Shown: in pieces, positions 23,690-35,476 of the stretch
How positions within the stretch are numbered: position 1 is the stretch's first letter
How the letters are laid out: each line of letters starts with the position of its first letter
Assembly: GCA_034440635.1 (NCBI GenBank)
Contig: JAOTON010001526.1
Coordinates: 1,025,501 to 1,089,500 of the forward strand
Direction: 5' to 3'
DNA length: 64,000 nucleotides
Source of the DNA: Lepas anatifera
Taxonomy: Eukaryota > Arthropoda > Thecostraca > Lepadidae
Made by a program: the position numbers and the translations under genes
Notes under the pieces: generated by a model
Database searches by the model: none
Told to the model about the DNA's origin: nothing
What the model saw: only the letters and a program-made list of their open reading frames with translations

Positions 23690-24090
23690 ATATTTTAGGC
23701 TTAGGTCATCTGAGGTCAGACCACCAGGTCAGGTAAAAGACCTCACCTCCAAACATGTTTCAAGCGTCGCCTAGGAGAATATGTTTTATCTATTGATCTG
23801 ATACTCATATCAAATAATGGGACTACCAAGTGCTGCAAATTACCGTAACGGGATTTTTTGTACTTCGATGACCTAGTCAAGTGCGGGTCATGATCTCTCC
23901 ATTGGAATTGCATGAGGAAACAGGGAACTGGACAAAAAGGGCTCTATTTCTGTAGCTACAGCTTAGAACATACTCTTTTCAAAATCGTGCTATCTTGGCC
24001 ACTCCCCAGGGTCGTGTTGTAAGTTTCGATCTGTGACCTTTGGGAGGTCATCTGGGACTATTTAAGCAGGTTTTCAGAATCGGGTCGATA
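23690..24090. repeat. Stretch dense in AGGTCA/TGACCT words
   Basis: AGGTCA, GGTCA or TGACCT recurs many times, as in the block CTGAGGTCAGACCACCAGG and again near 23870-24050. The ordering (half-sites, then AAATTGAGATAGGGCTTTTA at 24097) recalls the MULE arm and the TTAA elements at 29941 and 35803. No terminal repeats or target duplication could be found, so it is probably an old fragment. Confidence 0.5.
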
Positions 24091-24432
24091 AGAAAGTAGA
24101 AAATTGAGATAGGGCTTTTATTTGGGTATCATTACGTCGAGACTGTCATTGTGAGTCGATTTATATGCATATTTATTATGCTAGGTAAGATGGTGAACTT
24201 AACCTTATGGTAATGTTATATATCATTTAATTTGTCGTAATGAGAAGAATCGGCCGATGCCTTAAATTGATTGTAACTGAACGCAGTCAGACCAAAACAT
24301 CCTCTAACCGGTCAGCTGATATGCTCCATCATAACCTTTATATTGAATTGGGCCAAAAAAGTGGCAGATATAGCTTCGTTCCCATTTCCGGTCCGCTTTC
24401 TATCACCGTTCGCGTCATATTTTTTTGTTCCT

Positions 24433-24498
24433 CAAGAATCGAAGAAACCCTTCCAACAGGGAAAGAGTTTGCGATGCCATATGACCCTGGCATTTAGA
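24433..24498 (+). repeat. 3' tail of the SINE family
   Basis: CGAAGAAACCCTTCCAACAG through GCGATGCCATATGACCCTGG matches the conserved 3' domain also present at 32941-33120, 37551-37616, 45277-45440 and 50340-50422. The tRNA-derived head is missing. Confidence 0.75.
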
Positions 24499-26910
24499 AC
24501 GTCGATAAGCCCAATAATTATTATTACGAATGTTAAGCTAGCTATAAATAGGCGAAATTAATAAACTGCATTGGCCAAAGCATCTATAATAGCAAGGAAA
24601 ATATGCTGGAAATAGTTTATTCATTTACATAATAAAAACACTTCCACATTATTGAAGTGGCTTTTAGGGTGTTGTGATTATTATGAGGTGATTAAAAATC
24701 ATGGAACAAGACGGTAAGGATGAGGAAGAGTGACAATGAAGGAAGTGGGGTTCTTCCCGAAGGGTCGCTGCTCCTGTAGGCGCATGCGCTCACGACCCCT
24801 AGGTAGAGCGAGGGTCAGGACACGAATTATCGATTTAAAGTCATACATACACGCAAAATTACAGCAGACTTGGAACATGCAATTTCAAAGGACATGAGGA
24901 TGGAAATGGTCGATTCTTCGGCTTTGTGTTCGTCCTGTCTTTAGTTTGAATAAAGTTCGTTTCTCGTGCCTCTTATTTCTCGATGCAGGTTTGCCTTCTA
25001 GAGTTCAATAATTCAGATTTTTGAGAAGTTGGTTCGACGACTGACCTCATAGCCTTGCTCAGATCGCTTAGGTTTCATGACACCCTAATTGCCAAGGTTT
25101 TATGGCATTTCGCTCAGCTCAAAGCCAGGTCGCTGCAGTCCACTGAATACCAGAAATCTGTCAACAGCTTGGGATGAAAATCACCCAGGCTTGAATTCTG
25201 CAGTGGTTTCCCCCTTTTTATGCATGGCTCGGAATCATAAGGGTTAAAAAAATCACTGCGGCATCAAATAAGCACCCTTCTAGCGCCAAGGGATGATATA
25301 GTACTGTGGCATGAATCCACGGGAGCGAAGTAAAATTCAGAAACTACACAGTACAGTGGCTTTGAATTCTGACTTTAGAGAGTGTTTTCAGCGAGGGGCG
25401 TCCATTATTCCTTGTACTCTCCTGATAACGAGCGTGTCTTGACTGCTGTAAACTGCCCGCCTCCGTTGTTGTCTATGTGGCCACCCACTCCAAACAGCTG
25501 TCACCCATAACACAATCACAAGGTCGCTGCTTCCCGATGTGACTTTAATCATGTATCCAGGAGCATCTGAAAAAGCTAGGAGTACCGGTAGTTAGGCCTA
25601 AACACCTCATACCAGGAAAGGAATTGTCTATCTGCTGTGTAGCTATGTCTAGGTCAGTGATGTTAGCACGTTGTGGGAGCTACGTCTGTTCCCGTCCTTC
25701 CACTGTGGCCGGCGGGGTCTGCATTTCGTCCAGAACACACAAACACTGGGGACCGGCACATGCACCATAATAAATGTGCAGGGTACCAGGCTCTCAAACC
25801 GGGTCAGTGGGCCACGCTGCGGATGTTGACCCGCCGAAGCTGAGGGGCCCGGGGCAGTCGCAGGCCGCATCTAAACATGCCCGCCGGCTTTCGCGTGAAG
25901 CTAAAGGAGAATTCGACCAGAACTGAGAATAGGATAATTACAATAAGTGTCATACAGATGATAATCTTACGATGTGCATACAGAAAAATAAGTATCACGA
26001 GATTGTTTTCATAACTAGTGAAGTGAAATTGAAGTAGTAAAGGATATCTCCGGACTTGTCACAAAGAGACAGAGCGGTTTTATCTACCGATAGTATTACC
26101 GATTCATCATATGCTATGGGGCTTTCAAGAAATGGGTGGGCCCCGAACACATTCCAATCCTACCGTGATGAATACACATTTGGTTTCATTTGATGATAGT
26201 GATCCACATTTTAGCAGCTTAGATGCCATTCCAGACCCGGTATTATCTTTACAAATACCTGAGCTTATTACTATCTGAAAAAGTGCCCTCAAAAAGCTTA
26301 AAAGTTATTCGTAGTCTCTTGCACTCCAACAGTCATTGACGAATGAAAGGTCTGAATATGTTAAAAAAGTCTGACTGTATTGTTGCAGCTTAAATTTTGT
26401 CCTGCTAATGCACTGAGCTAAGCTCTTTTTAGTTTGTGCAGTGTCTACAATAGCGTGAAAGGTGACTATTGCACTGTCTGCACAGCGGATATGTGTACAT
26501 TTTTCATATGAGGCCGCGGTAACTCAAACGAACAACGAACCCAACGAACCACGAACTCAACGAACCTAATATTTTAGTGGGAGATATAAGCAGCTTAAAG
26601 AGGGTCGAATATCTAACAATATTTGCGTGTGAGATGCAGCGATAGTTTGAAGCATGGCTTTGAATAAATCGCTTAGGCCGGCGACTCCTTCAAAATTTGT
26701 GGCACAAAACAAACCAATGACCCCAAAATGTAAATGATTCACCTTGTGGAGCAGAGAGCCATTATTGTGAAAGTGACGTGGAAGCTTTAGCTTTCGGTAT
26801 TGGTATGCTTTGGATTGGAAACCAATATCGGGGTGTATATGTTACGTATACAGGCAAGGGTGAAGCAGTGGCGACGCACCAACTGACTGTGATTTCCGTA
26901 TCGTTCCCAG

Positions 26911-27030
26911 CCGACGGCGTCATGTACACGTTCGGCATATTCTACGTGGACATCAGCGCCAAGTTTAACTCCAGTAAGGCGGAGACGTCCTGGATAGCCT
27001 CCATCATGATCGGAGTTACCTTCGGAGCAG
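26911..27030 (+). CDS. SLC16-type transporter, coding exon 2
   Basis: Follows the acceptor TCGTTCCCAG and ends at the donor CAG|GTACGA. It is 120 bp and enters and leaves in phase 1, so codons 57-96 read ADGVMYTFGIFYVDI, then the extracellular loop, then ETSWIASIMIGVTFGA, which is the start of TM2. DGV.YTFGIFY and the W-containing start of TM2 are standard in SLC16 proteins. Translation is continuous with exons 1 and 3 with no stop. The exon lies 12.8 kb from exon 1 and 15.9 kb from exon 3. Confidence 0.93.
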
Positions 27031-27269
27031 GTACGACATGGAGGAATTCCCGAATGCGACGATTTCACCACAGTGGAAGGGGGCAAAAAGGGGATCAGTC
27101 TAATGCATGCTCTTCGATGATGATGTAGCATTTATTTCAGCATGTTTAGGACTTTGAAAATCATATTCCGGAAGTGGTAAAAAGTTGTTGTGATGCCTGG
27201 ACCTTCCTACGATTACAAATGTTCCGGTCATCAAATAGTGGAAAGCTGTAAGAGCTAGATAGGTAGATA

Positions 27270-28420
27270 TCTATCCAGGGGATCTACCGCAGGGGGAAAT
27301 GGAACGACGCGCCCAAACTTTAGCAAAGGGGGATATTCCTCCTCCAAATCCCACGGAAGCCCTTGAAATAAAAGTGGAGGACTTCGCGACGGGACGGTAA
27401 GGGAGAACCCGAGCTCGTCCTGAAGGTCCCAAAGCTGTAAATAATAGGAGGACCAAAGACTTCTACCAGGAGGACTCTTCTACCCGGCGGTCCAAAGGTT
27501 GGTATAGATGGCCCTCAAAATAACAAAGGAAACCTAAGCACGATAAAGGATGGGTTTCAAATTCGCTAAGAGTGCATATGAAACGACCCGGAAGGCCCCC
27601 AGAGAGCAAAGGAGACATCACGAAGGAAGTGTTGATCCCCGGAATTTATGTAAGATTCGGTCTTACAATTTTGGGAGGGCCCAAAACCATCCAGGAAACC
27701 TCTTAATGGTACAAGGGATTCTAGAGAAAACAAAGGAGGCGAGCCCAGAGGATTCTTGGTTATGAGAGACCCTGAGCTGGTGCTGCAGGCCATTGAAATA
27801 TATATGCGAAAATTTCTGAGATATACAAGGAGGCTCTCAACGGGAGAGAGGACTACCCTACGCTGTAGCAGTGTGTAAGCGTATTCATGGCGGCTCCCGG
27901 AGTTCCAAAGGAGGCCCCAATAACCACATAATGAGTGTCTAACCCAGAAGTGATAGACATGAAGACCCCTATAGCAATAGAGCACGGTCTCGCGGCAGGA
28001 CGCTAAGGGAGGCGTAGAACCCACCCTGAAAGCCCACAATTTGTGAGGACCAAAGAACGCTTCTATTCTACCACGGGATCTACAGGTGTCGGTGCAGGAG
28101 ATCCTCAAAATAATAAAATGTATATATGATAAGGAATGTGCTTTGAATTTACCAAAAGTGCCTGTAAAACGACCCAAGAGACCTTAGAAAGGTAATGGAA
28201 ACCCACGATGAAGTCGTTGGCCCCCAACTGTTATGCGGTGTTTGGTCCTGCAATTTTGAGGAGGTCCCAAAACCATCTAGGAGACCTCTTAACAGTGGAA
28301 GGGGCTCTCAGGATAACCAAAGAGGCGAGGACAGTGATTTTTGGGGCTCAGGCTTGTCCTGTATGCGTTTGAAATATGAATACATATTTCTGACATATAA
28401 ATGGATGCCCCGTGGCGAGA
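27270..28420 (+). repeat. Degenerate tandem duplication, unit about 590 bp, two copies
   Basis: Landmarks recur about 588 bp apart in the same orientation: TTTCAAATTCGCTAAGAGTG (27557) against TTTGAATTTACCAAAAGTG (28140); GAAACGACCCGGAAGG against AAAACGACCCAAGAG; and GACGGTAAGGGAG against GACGCTAAGGGAG. The two units have drifted considerably. Open frames crossing them on either strand are not conserved between units, so the repeat is not coding. Confidence 0.7.
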
Positions 28421-28469
28421 AAGGGCAACCACAAGCTGGAAATGGAGGCCAATGTATTTTTATGGTCTA

Positions 28470-28670
28470 CGCGTCGAAAGGGGCCGGGGTGCCTGCCCCC
28501 CTTTTGGCAAAATTTCCTGATCTCAGTCAAAATAGAAAACCGACATTCTTTATCCAGCCGCTGGGCAACGCCCAATTGAGTTTTGGTCCTGACTTAGTTT
28601 CTGTCGCATCGGTTGAAGTTTCTCCCCTTTTGTCACACTTATGTTTATGGTGGGCCCCTACTTTGCAAAA
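28470..28670. mobile_element. Decayed copy of the 59752-59987 MITE family
   Basis: GGGTGCCTGCCCCCCTTT, TTTCCTGATCTCAGTCAAAA, CAGCCGCTGGGCAACGCC and TTTTGGTCCTGACTTAG match, in order, the interior of the MITEs at 37775-38018 and 59752-59987. The terminal repeats are too eroded to place a target duplication. Confidence 0.55.
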
Positions 28671-29940
28671 GGAGGCATAATAACGACGAAACGGTCTTCC
28701 AAGGCAGATTATAACTTCAGATGGTAGATAAAGTGCAAAGGACTAACAACTAAACACATTGAAAAGGGGAGAAACTCTCTGATCTCTAAATTAATGCATG
28801 CCTGGGTTAAGCCAATCTGGCAGCAAGTGCATGCCTAGAAGCATGTAGCAACAATGGTAATGTATTTAGTGCAGGTTTCAAGTGAATTTATCAATATTCA
28901 TGGTGTCGGTAAATGTTGGGAAGATTTGTGTCTGACCGACCGTCTATAAGTAAAAATTGTTGCTTTCAAATCTTGAGGGTTATAGTTAGGGTGCTGCTTA
29001 GATCTGAAAAGTTTCGAATTATCCAACAAATCTATGCAGGTTTTACCCAAAACCAAGATTTGCAAGCATCCCACATGTATACTTTTGAAATAGTTTCTTG
29101 GGAAGCATAACATGTCGCTCCCCTTTTCTACCCAGTGCACGTGTTCAAATTTCAAAATGGAGTGGACGCCCCAGCTAGCATGGTCGCTGTACAATGCAAA
29201 CATTTGTAGTCGGTGTGTATTCTGTGTGGGTGAGTTTGAACAGCCTCTTAATCGAATCGATCTCTACCGCACTTGCGTGCGATACCCGTTTTAAGTAGGG
29301 TAAGGTGAATAATTCAAGGTGTCGCACTCGTCGTTGTTTCCGGGCACTTTCGCAAAGTCCAAGCCACTTGACCTGTCGATCGGCCTTCCTGCCATTGGCG
29401 TTTCCACCTCGGCATACCGTTGCGCCGGGGGGGGGTAAACCATGCATTTCTCTGAGCGAGTATATCCAAATTCACGCTCATAAAGATAAAACAAACGGCA
29501 TTTTTGTTCATTCCCTCACAAAATTGTTAATCGGAAGCCTCTTGATCTCACAGCTGGCATCATTGGGCCAAGGACAGCGGAGCGATAGTGCGCGATAGAG
29601 CGCTGTAGACCCAGTCCACCCGGCACCGATGCAGGGCCATGCCGGATCACCTGACCTCTCAGCGCTCCTCAGCGGAACAGGACCCCGCCTGTACATCACG
29701 AGACGAAAAACAAACTGAAGTACTCTGCTTACTCTGGTCATATGGTGTCTGGCCTGGGATGTGCTAATGTCGTCAACACTTGTCCATGTTTTTTGTTTCC
29801 TCGTAAATGGATGGAACCATTTAAATCAAGAGCTCCTAGAACATACTTAATGTCATGCTAGTAGTTGTATTGCCTCTTAAGCTTCGGCGTGGATTAGAAT
29901 ATAAATGTTTAAACTAAGTCCCGCAGGTAAAGAATGAACC

Positions 29941-30885
29941 TTAACCCTCGCCCCCGGGGGCCATCGATGGCCCCCTCGGTTTTCCGGGATAGCAGAAAAC
30001 GACGAGGCGCAGCACCGCGTTGAGGGCTCTACCTCTCCTGCATCATTTTCCATCATCCCTGAAATTTTTACCCCGGGTCACCAGGTCGGTCCAAGACGAG
30101 GTCAACCAGGTCACCTACTTCACCTTTGAGCTCTGTAGGCTTTTAAGTCGATCGATTTGAAACCCTACACTTCATGACCCTCCAGGGTCTACAAGGTGTA
30201 TATCCGGGATTTTTCGATTTCGTGCCTTGAGGTCAGGTCCGGGCGACCTCTCCCATTGACAAAGCATGGGGAAAGCTATTTCATGATATAAAAGCCACAA
30301 AATGATTGCAAATACTCAGACTGCTCAGAACAACGTTTTTGGACACCCTTTCACGGATCCCAGGGGTCATATTTGCCCTTTGACTTTTCCAAGGTCATCC
30401 AAGGTCACCGAGGTCAAAACAGTATTTTGACAATAACTTTTGCCTAATTGAGCTGAGCGGTGAACAAACACCATCGTGTTTGTCTTGTCACTGGCTTTCA
30501 TTTGTATACGGCGGTCCTTTTGACCTTTCGTGACCTCGGTCATATTGGGTCCGGGTGCCTCTGGCGGTCAAACCACTGGCGGGAGGTCTTTACGTTCCAC
30601 TAGCGGAAAAGTACTGGCATTTGCTATCAATGTACTTTACCAGGCCTATGCTCTAATGACATAGAGTTATGCCCAGTTTGCTTAATCATTGCATATTTGG
30701 TGAAATAGCCGATCTTGACCTATTTGACCTCTGGGGTCAACCATTGACCTGAGCACTAAAACATGTGAAGTAATTTCTTACTGAATTCACGAGCTTTCTA
30801 TTGCACTTTGGTTTGCGCTAAGCCCTATTTTCGGGTTAGGGGCCATCTGGCCCCCGGTGGGTGGCGCCACCCGGTGGGGGGTTAA
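29941..30885. mobile_element. TTAA-flanked, piggyBac-like non-autonomous element, 945 bp
   Basis: Starts TTAACCCTCGCCCCCGGGGG and ends CCCGGTGGGGGGTTAA, so both ends carry TTAA followed by an inverted C-run, as in piggyBac elements. A second copy in the same orientation is at 35803-36829. The interior has no coding capacity but is packed with AGGTCA/TGACCT half-sites, and both copies contain the subterminal palindrome ATCGAT within a GC-rich context. Kolobok elements also use TTAA; the CCC start favours piggyBac. Confidence 0.78.
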
Positions 30886-32597
30886 AATGCTGGAATATCC
30901 ACAACGATACGAAATGACCTTTACATACGAACGAGCTTGCCATCATTGGACATCACTTAACGGGAAAGAAGAGAGTGGATTTGTAAAGAAACTGAGAGAC
31001 TCTGAGACTATTAAGGGTATACTGTAAGGTGGCTTCCCCAATTTTGTATCGTAGCCGCCCGCTCTCCTGGGTGCATCAACCAAGGTTGAACAGCCAATCA
31101 ACCAACTGTTGCGATGTCACCTCTGTACAGGTGGCGGGTTAATTGCAGAAAACGCAGCCTCGTTTTTATCACCATGGTTGCATGCATAAGCGTGACGGCT
31201 ACGCGCAGTGATAATCGATGATATTTGCGAATCATAATTGATTAATTGCCCTGCACGGGTTTTTAGGCTATGCGACCTTAGACGTCGACGCGCAAACCTC
31301 ATCAATATGATTTGTTGGTGCAGTTTTATGTTCATGTTTCGTGATGTAGCCTTGACCTCCAAGGGATTAGTTTGAAATCCTTTCGGGGCACTTATAGGCT
31401 CGCCAATGTTGTAAATAGATTAGTATGTACATTTATGTCTTAATGTATGAATATCTGCTCTTGCTAACTTTTCAGCGTAGTCAGAAGTGTTAAATCCAAT
31501 GTTTGCTGAAACGGGAAATTGACAAGATTAACTCAAGTCAAGGTGGTCATTCAACTGTTTTGGGGCCATTAACTTCCCAAAAGAATACCTTCATATGTGT
31601 TATATTTTCAAAGAGCTAACTGGAGACTGGTGCCATCTAAAACATTAAAAAATTGGCATCCGTCTAAGACGCATGTTGTTATGAGGAAATGCACACGATA
31701 AGACGGCAAATTCAATACACTGAGAAGGCCCAGGAAAGCCCAAATTAAATTTTTAGTTCTATTGGGTTTTAGAAGCATTGTTGTCTTTGTTTAAGTTAAC
31801 ATTACGATTTTAACAGCCCATTGTTAGAATGTTATTAACACATTTCAAAGTCGAAGGGCCTTCCTCTTTTATATTGTCCATGCATTCATTGGCACCAATT
31901 TTAACTGGAATCCAAACACATTTATTATCACATCTGCCTCTTTTGAACCGACAAACAGTAAACATAATATATAGACATTCACAAATGCAAGAAACAATCC
32001 TTCCAAGGCCTTGGTGTGTCACCTTACCAGGTGCCATTTTATTTTAACGACTGATCCCTTGCTATTCAACCATATTTTCACTCTTTGGAAAGGAGGAGCG
32101 TAGTTTCTGAATAGTGCTCAAGAGTGAACATTATATAAAGAAAATATTTATTTTGGAGGACAACTGGTAACTGACAGATGGAACAATAACGTGCAGTTCG
32201 ACGTCTCCTGAAAGTGCCCGTCAAAACGTGAGCGTCCTGAAATTGGGGCTTTAAACACACACTTTGTAAACATGTTGACGGAAACGACGAGAAAGTCCTT
32301 GGACATTTGCAGTGGCATGCAGTCCTGCATACTTGTTTATACGGTTGGAAGTCACGAACTGCCGATGTATAGGCTGATTATGATGACAAATTTAAATCTG
32401 TAAGTTGCTGTAGGACCTGCAAAATGCCTCTGCATGCAATATATTTGGCGAAATTGCGACTCATTAAATTGTAAAACGTTTCATTAAGTTAGCTAGTTGC
32501 CTGACTTGATGTGGGCGTCCGCTATCCACGAAAATATGCCGGGTTCAAGGATCAACAATTTGTGCCAATAAGACGTGCTCTGGCTCCCCCAATATAT

Positions 32598-32887
32598 GGG
32601 ACTGGTTCAGACCCTCTCGCGAAAAATCCAGAGGTTTTGGTGCCATATATCTAAAAAAATACTCAAAAGAAATGACGCAAAATAATGTAACAAGTGAGTC
32701 ATAATTATCATAATCACTTAAAAGATAACAATAACGCATTTGTAACATTTGTTCGCTTCATTTATCTTTGATATTTTTCGAGGCCTGTATTTTCAGTGTA
32801 TTTTCTGACATATATGTATTTTCTGACAAAGCATCTGACACCAAAACCCTCTCGGTTTTTCACGAAAGGGTCTGGACCAGCCCCTAT
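32598..32887. repeat. Imperfect inverted repeat, arms of about 47 bp
   Basis: GGGACTGGTTCAGACCCTCT at 32598 pairs with AGGGTCTGGACCAGCCCCT near 32868-32886, and the match continues inward through GCGAAAAATCCAGAGG...TTTTGGTG. The spacer is about 190 bp. It could be a small foldback element; no target duplication was found. Confidence 0.65.
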
Positions 32888-32940
32888 GCCTACGAGCGTG
32901 GCGTGAGTTGGCGGAACCTTAGCAGATGGCGTTTTGTTCT

Positions 32941-33120
32941 AATAATTGTTGGGGTTTTAACGACGCACCAACTGCCAGGGTCATACGGCGTCGCCAATTC
33001 TCACCCCATTGGAAGGGATTTTGGGGATCAGATCAACTTATTCACAGGCTTCGCCGGGACTTGAACCCGGGACCAGTGGCTTAGAAGACAACGGTGCTAT
33101 CCACTAGGCCACCCCATCCC
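32941..33120 (-). mobile_element. tRNA-derived SINE, full length
   Basis: Read on the minus strand: A box TGGCCTAGTGGATAGC, B box GGGTTCAAGTCCC, then the family's conserved tail, AATCCCTTCCAATGGGG through GACGCCGTATGACCCTGGCA, ending in GTTGGTGCGTCG and an A/T-rich end. It would be transcribed by RNA polymerase III from the internal promoter and copied by a partner LINE. It is the most complete copy of the family in the window. Confidence 0.8.
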
Positions 33121-33299
33121 CTGGTGTTTTGTTCAGTCCCAACTATTTCTACTAGCGAATGTGCATGTTGTTCACTCCTCACTCTCCATACTTTTGGTGT
33201 TATTCAATCCCAGAAATCCCTTCAAACTAAAAATGACGTGGAAAAATTGTAGCGACCTACAAACTGCCCCATCGTCTTCTACTCTTGTACCAAGTTAGA

Positions 33300-33890
33300 A
33301 CCAAATTCGTTGAGCTCTGACGTCACCGAGGGCCAATATGGGTCAAATTTCAGCAGATTTAGGAGATGTCTTTGGCTCAAGAATCAGTAAGCTTAGAAAA
33401 TAGCTACGGGCGTCAATGTGAGCATCTTGACCCAAGAAAAGGAATGTGTTGTGGCATGATCTAGTTAGGTCACAGGCGAGTTTTGACCTCACTTAAAGGT
33501 AAACTAAGTCCTCTTATAGACCATGTTGTATACAATTCAAATTTTTACATTATGCTTCGTTACTATGATGTAAAACCTATTGATGAATTAAGTTTCGCTT
33601 AAAGGTTATAGACACAAGTGCATTGTCAAAACGTGGCATTTTGTGACCTCTGGTGAGCTTGTTTTTGTTCTTAAGTCATTTAAAAATGATTTGCATCAAT
33701 CCTGGTGTTATCTTTCCAAGTGCTCCCAAATTATGCTAAGAAACGTGATTTATATCATCCAGGAGTTGAGTTACACCATGACTTCGTGCACCACATTTTA
33801 GAGGAGAAAATCATCTGCCGTGGGCTTAGAAATAACGTACAACTTGTCAATCTGACCTGACCTGACCTAACATGAATTTTCGGTTAAAAT
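33300..33890. repeat. Old repeat with scattered AGGTCA/TGACCT words
   Basis: TAGGTCACAGG, TTTTGACCTCACTT, TTGTGACCTCTGG and TGACCTGACCTGACCT occur between about 33470 and 33870. No borders could be placed. It resembles the half-site-rich elements elsewhere in this intron and in intron 1. Confidence 0.45.
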
Positions 33891-35094
33891 TTGTCCAATT
33901 AATCACCTTAAAAGTACAAAAACCTGTGGATCTTTAATTTAAATCGGCTCGAAATCATTCGATTTAAAAACGAGGCAGGAGTCAGAAATTGCCCCCAAAT
34001 GCAGTGGTGGAATGTCATCAATTTAAGAAAGCTGGTCATCTATGGGGCGTATTTCATTTCCCTGCTTTATCTCTGTTACCGCCGTTTAAGTTAAAATAAA
34101 AAGTAGATGGGAGGAGATAAAGCAAACACAGTATGAAGTTTGATTTCCAGCTTTCACATCTTTGATTGCACTTTTATATTTTGGATACATCCGATTTAAC
34201 CTTTTCCCCAGTGAACACGTGAGTATATACATGGATGACCTGACACTGGCACCGGCCCGGTACCACGTGGTCCTGTCCAAAGCAGCCGCCTAATAACAAA
34301 GCAATACATCATGACTGATGATGCTGACATGAACATAACATCTTCGTCCAAACAAACGGTCGGCTGTGGTTCCACCAAATACCGTAACGACAGCCAACCA
34401 ACAGCAACGTGCCGTGCGGCGGCTTTGTAAGCAGTGGATGATGTATACTTATACACACTTTAGATTATACACATACATTTGAAGCTTATGCCGCGACCAG
34501 CCATGTTTGCGCTCTGGCGAGAAATGAAATGATGTATGGGTAAACTTTTCAGTGCAGTGGAATGATTATATGCCATTGGGAAACGCTCCGAATTAGAATG
34601 CTTTGTGTTGTTACAATAATAATCATTCGCTTCGACGGACGTCATCACTGCACCAATTGGCGCCGAAATAAAACATCTGAGTCTAGAGTACTGGTAACGG
34701 AGAGGGTCTCATCTTTAAGGGAGTCTCCTACAACACAGAAAAGGCTTCTATATAAATATTGATCCGATATTTGTACGTTCCAAAGTACACCTATGCTTCA
34801 GATTTGGTTAATATACCGAAAAATGTTGTTTTCTTTAATTGCTTCACTAAATGTATGACTTATGATGTTGGAAGTAGTGGTCTCTCTGATTTCTGGATCA
34901 AGTGAGTGGCTCCGTTACATGTTTCATAACTAAAGAGCTGTCCAACTGACTTTTGTTGTTACTGAAAAATTGTTCTCATTGGTCCCGTGAAACATATCTA
35001 ACCATGTATGTACCTGGAACAATTTAGAAATATTACGTCAGTGTTCAGAAATTACGCCAGAGTACCCGACTTCAGGTCACTTGGCGACAACAGC

Positions 35095-35314
35095 GTGTGG
35101 AACTGGCCTAGCACTGCCGTTTTCAGACTGGCCGTGTATTCCAGTATTCAGACTGGCCCAGTACCGTCACTGCCCTGCTGACCGTGTGCCCCTGTGTTCA
35201 GACTACCCCTTTATCCCAGTGTTCAGACAGATCCAGTACCCCTGTGGTCAGACTGACCCAGTGCCCCTGTGTTCAGACTGACCCAGTGCCCCTTTGCTCA
35301 GATTGACCCTGTAT
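35095..35314 (+). repeat. 25-bp minisatellite, left fragment
   Basis: About nine diverged units of the same 25-bp repeat as the main array at 40767-42880, with the core AGTGTTCAGACTGACCC. It ends at 35314, where a hAT element was inserted; the array resumes at 38591. Confidence 0.85.
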
Positions 35315-35476
35315 CAGGGCATTTTTTAAGGAAAAGTCAGTGGGGGGCATTTCTTGTGCTGGCCAAGATAGTGTCTTCAGGGATCAAGACCCCATTCTGA
35401 GGGGATCTAACAAAACTAATACGCGTTGGTGTTATTTTTGTGTTTTTTAATGTTATTCCAGATTATAGATGCTGCC

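Larger units (their letters stand above)
14149..26910 (+). other. Intron 1 of the transporter gene (12.8 kb)
   Basis: Bounded by GTAAGT and TCGTTCCCAG. It contains a Mutator-like element, a tRNA-derived SINE head, a SINE tail and a patch dense in AGGTCA, all listed separately. An A-rich tail after GTGACCCTAATAAAATAAAA at about 14960-14995 looks like the 3' end of a retroposon, but its body is not recognisable. GC-rich open frames at 16267-16732 have no domain I know. The stretches 20160-22360 and 24560-26910 show nothing I can support. Confidence 0.85.

Noticed and set aside
28195..28680. 161-codon plus-strand frame
   Set aside because: It crosses from the degenerate 590-bp repeat into a MITE fragment and is not conserved in the other repeat unit.
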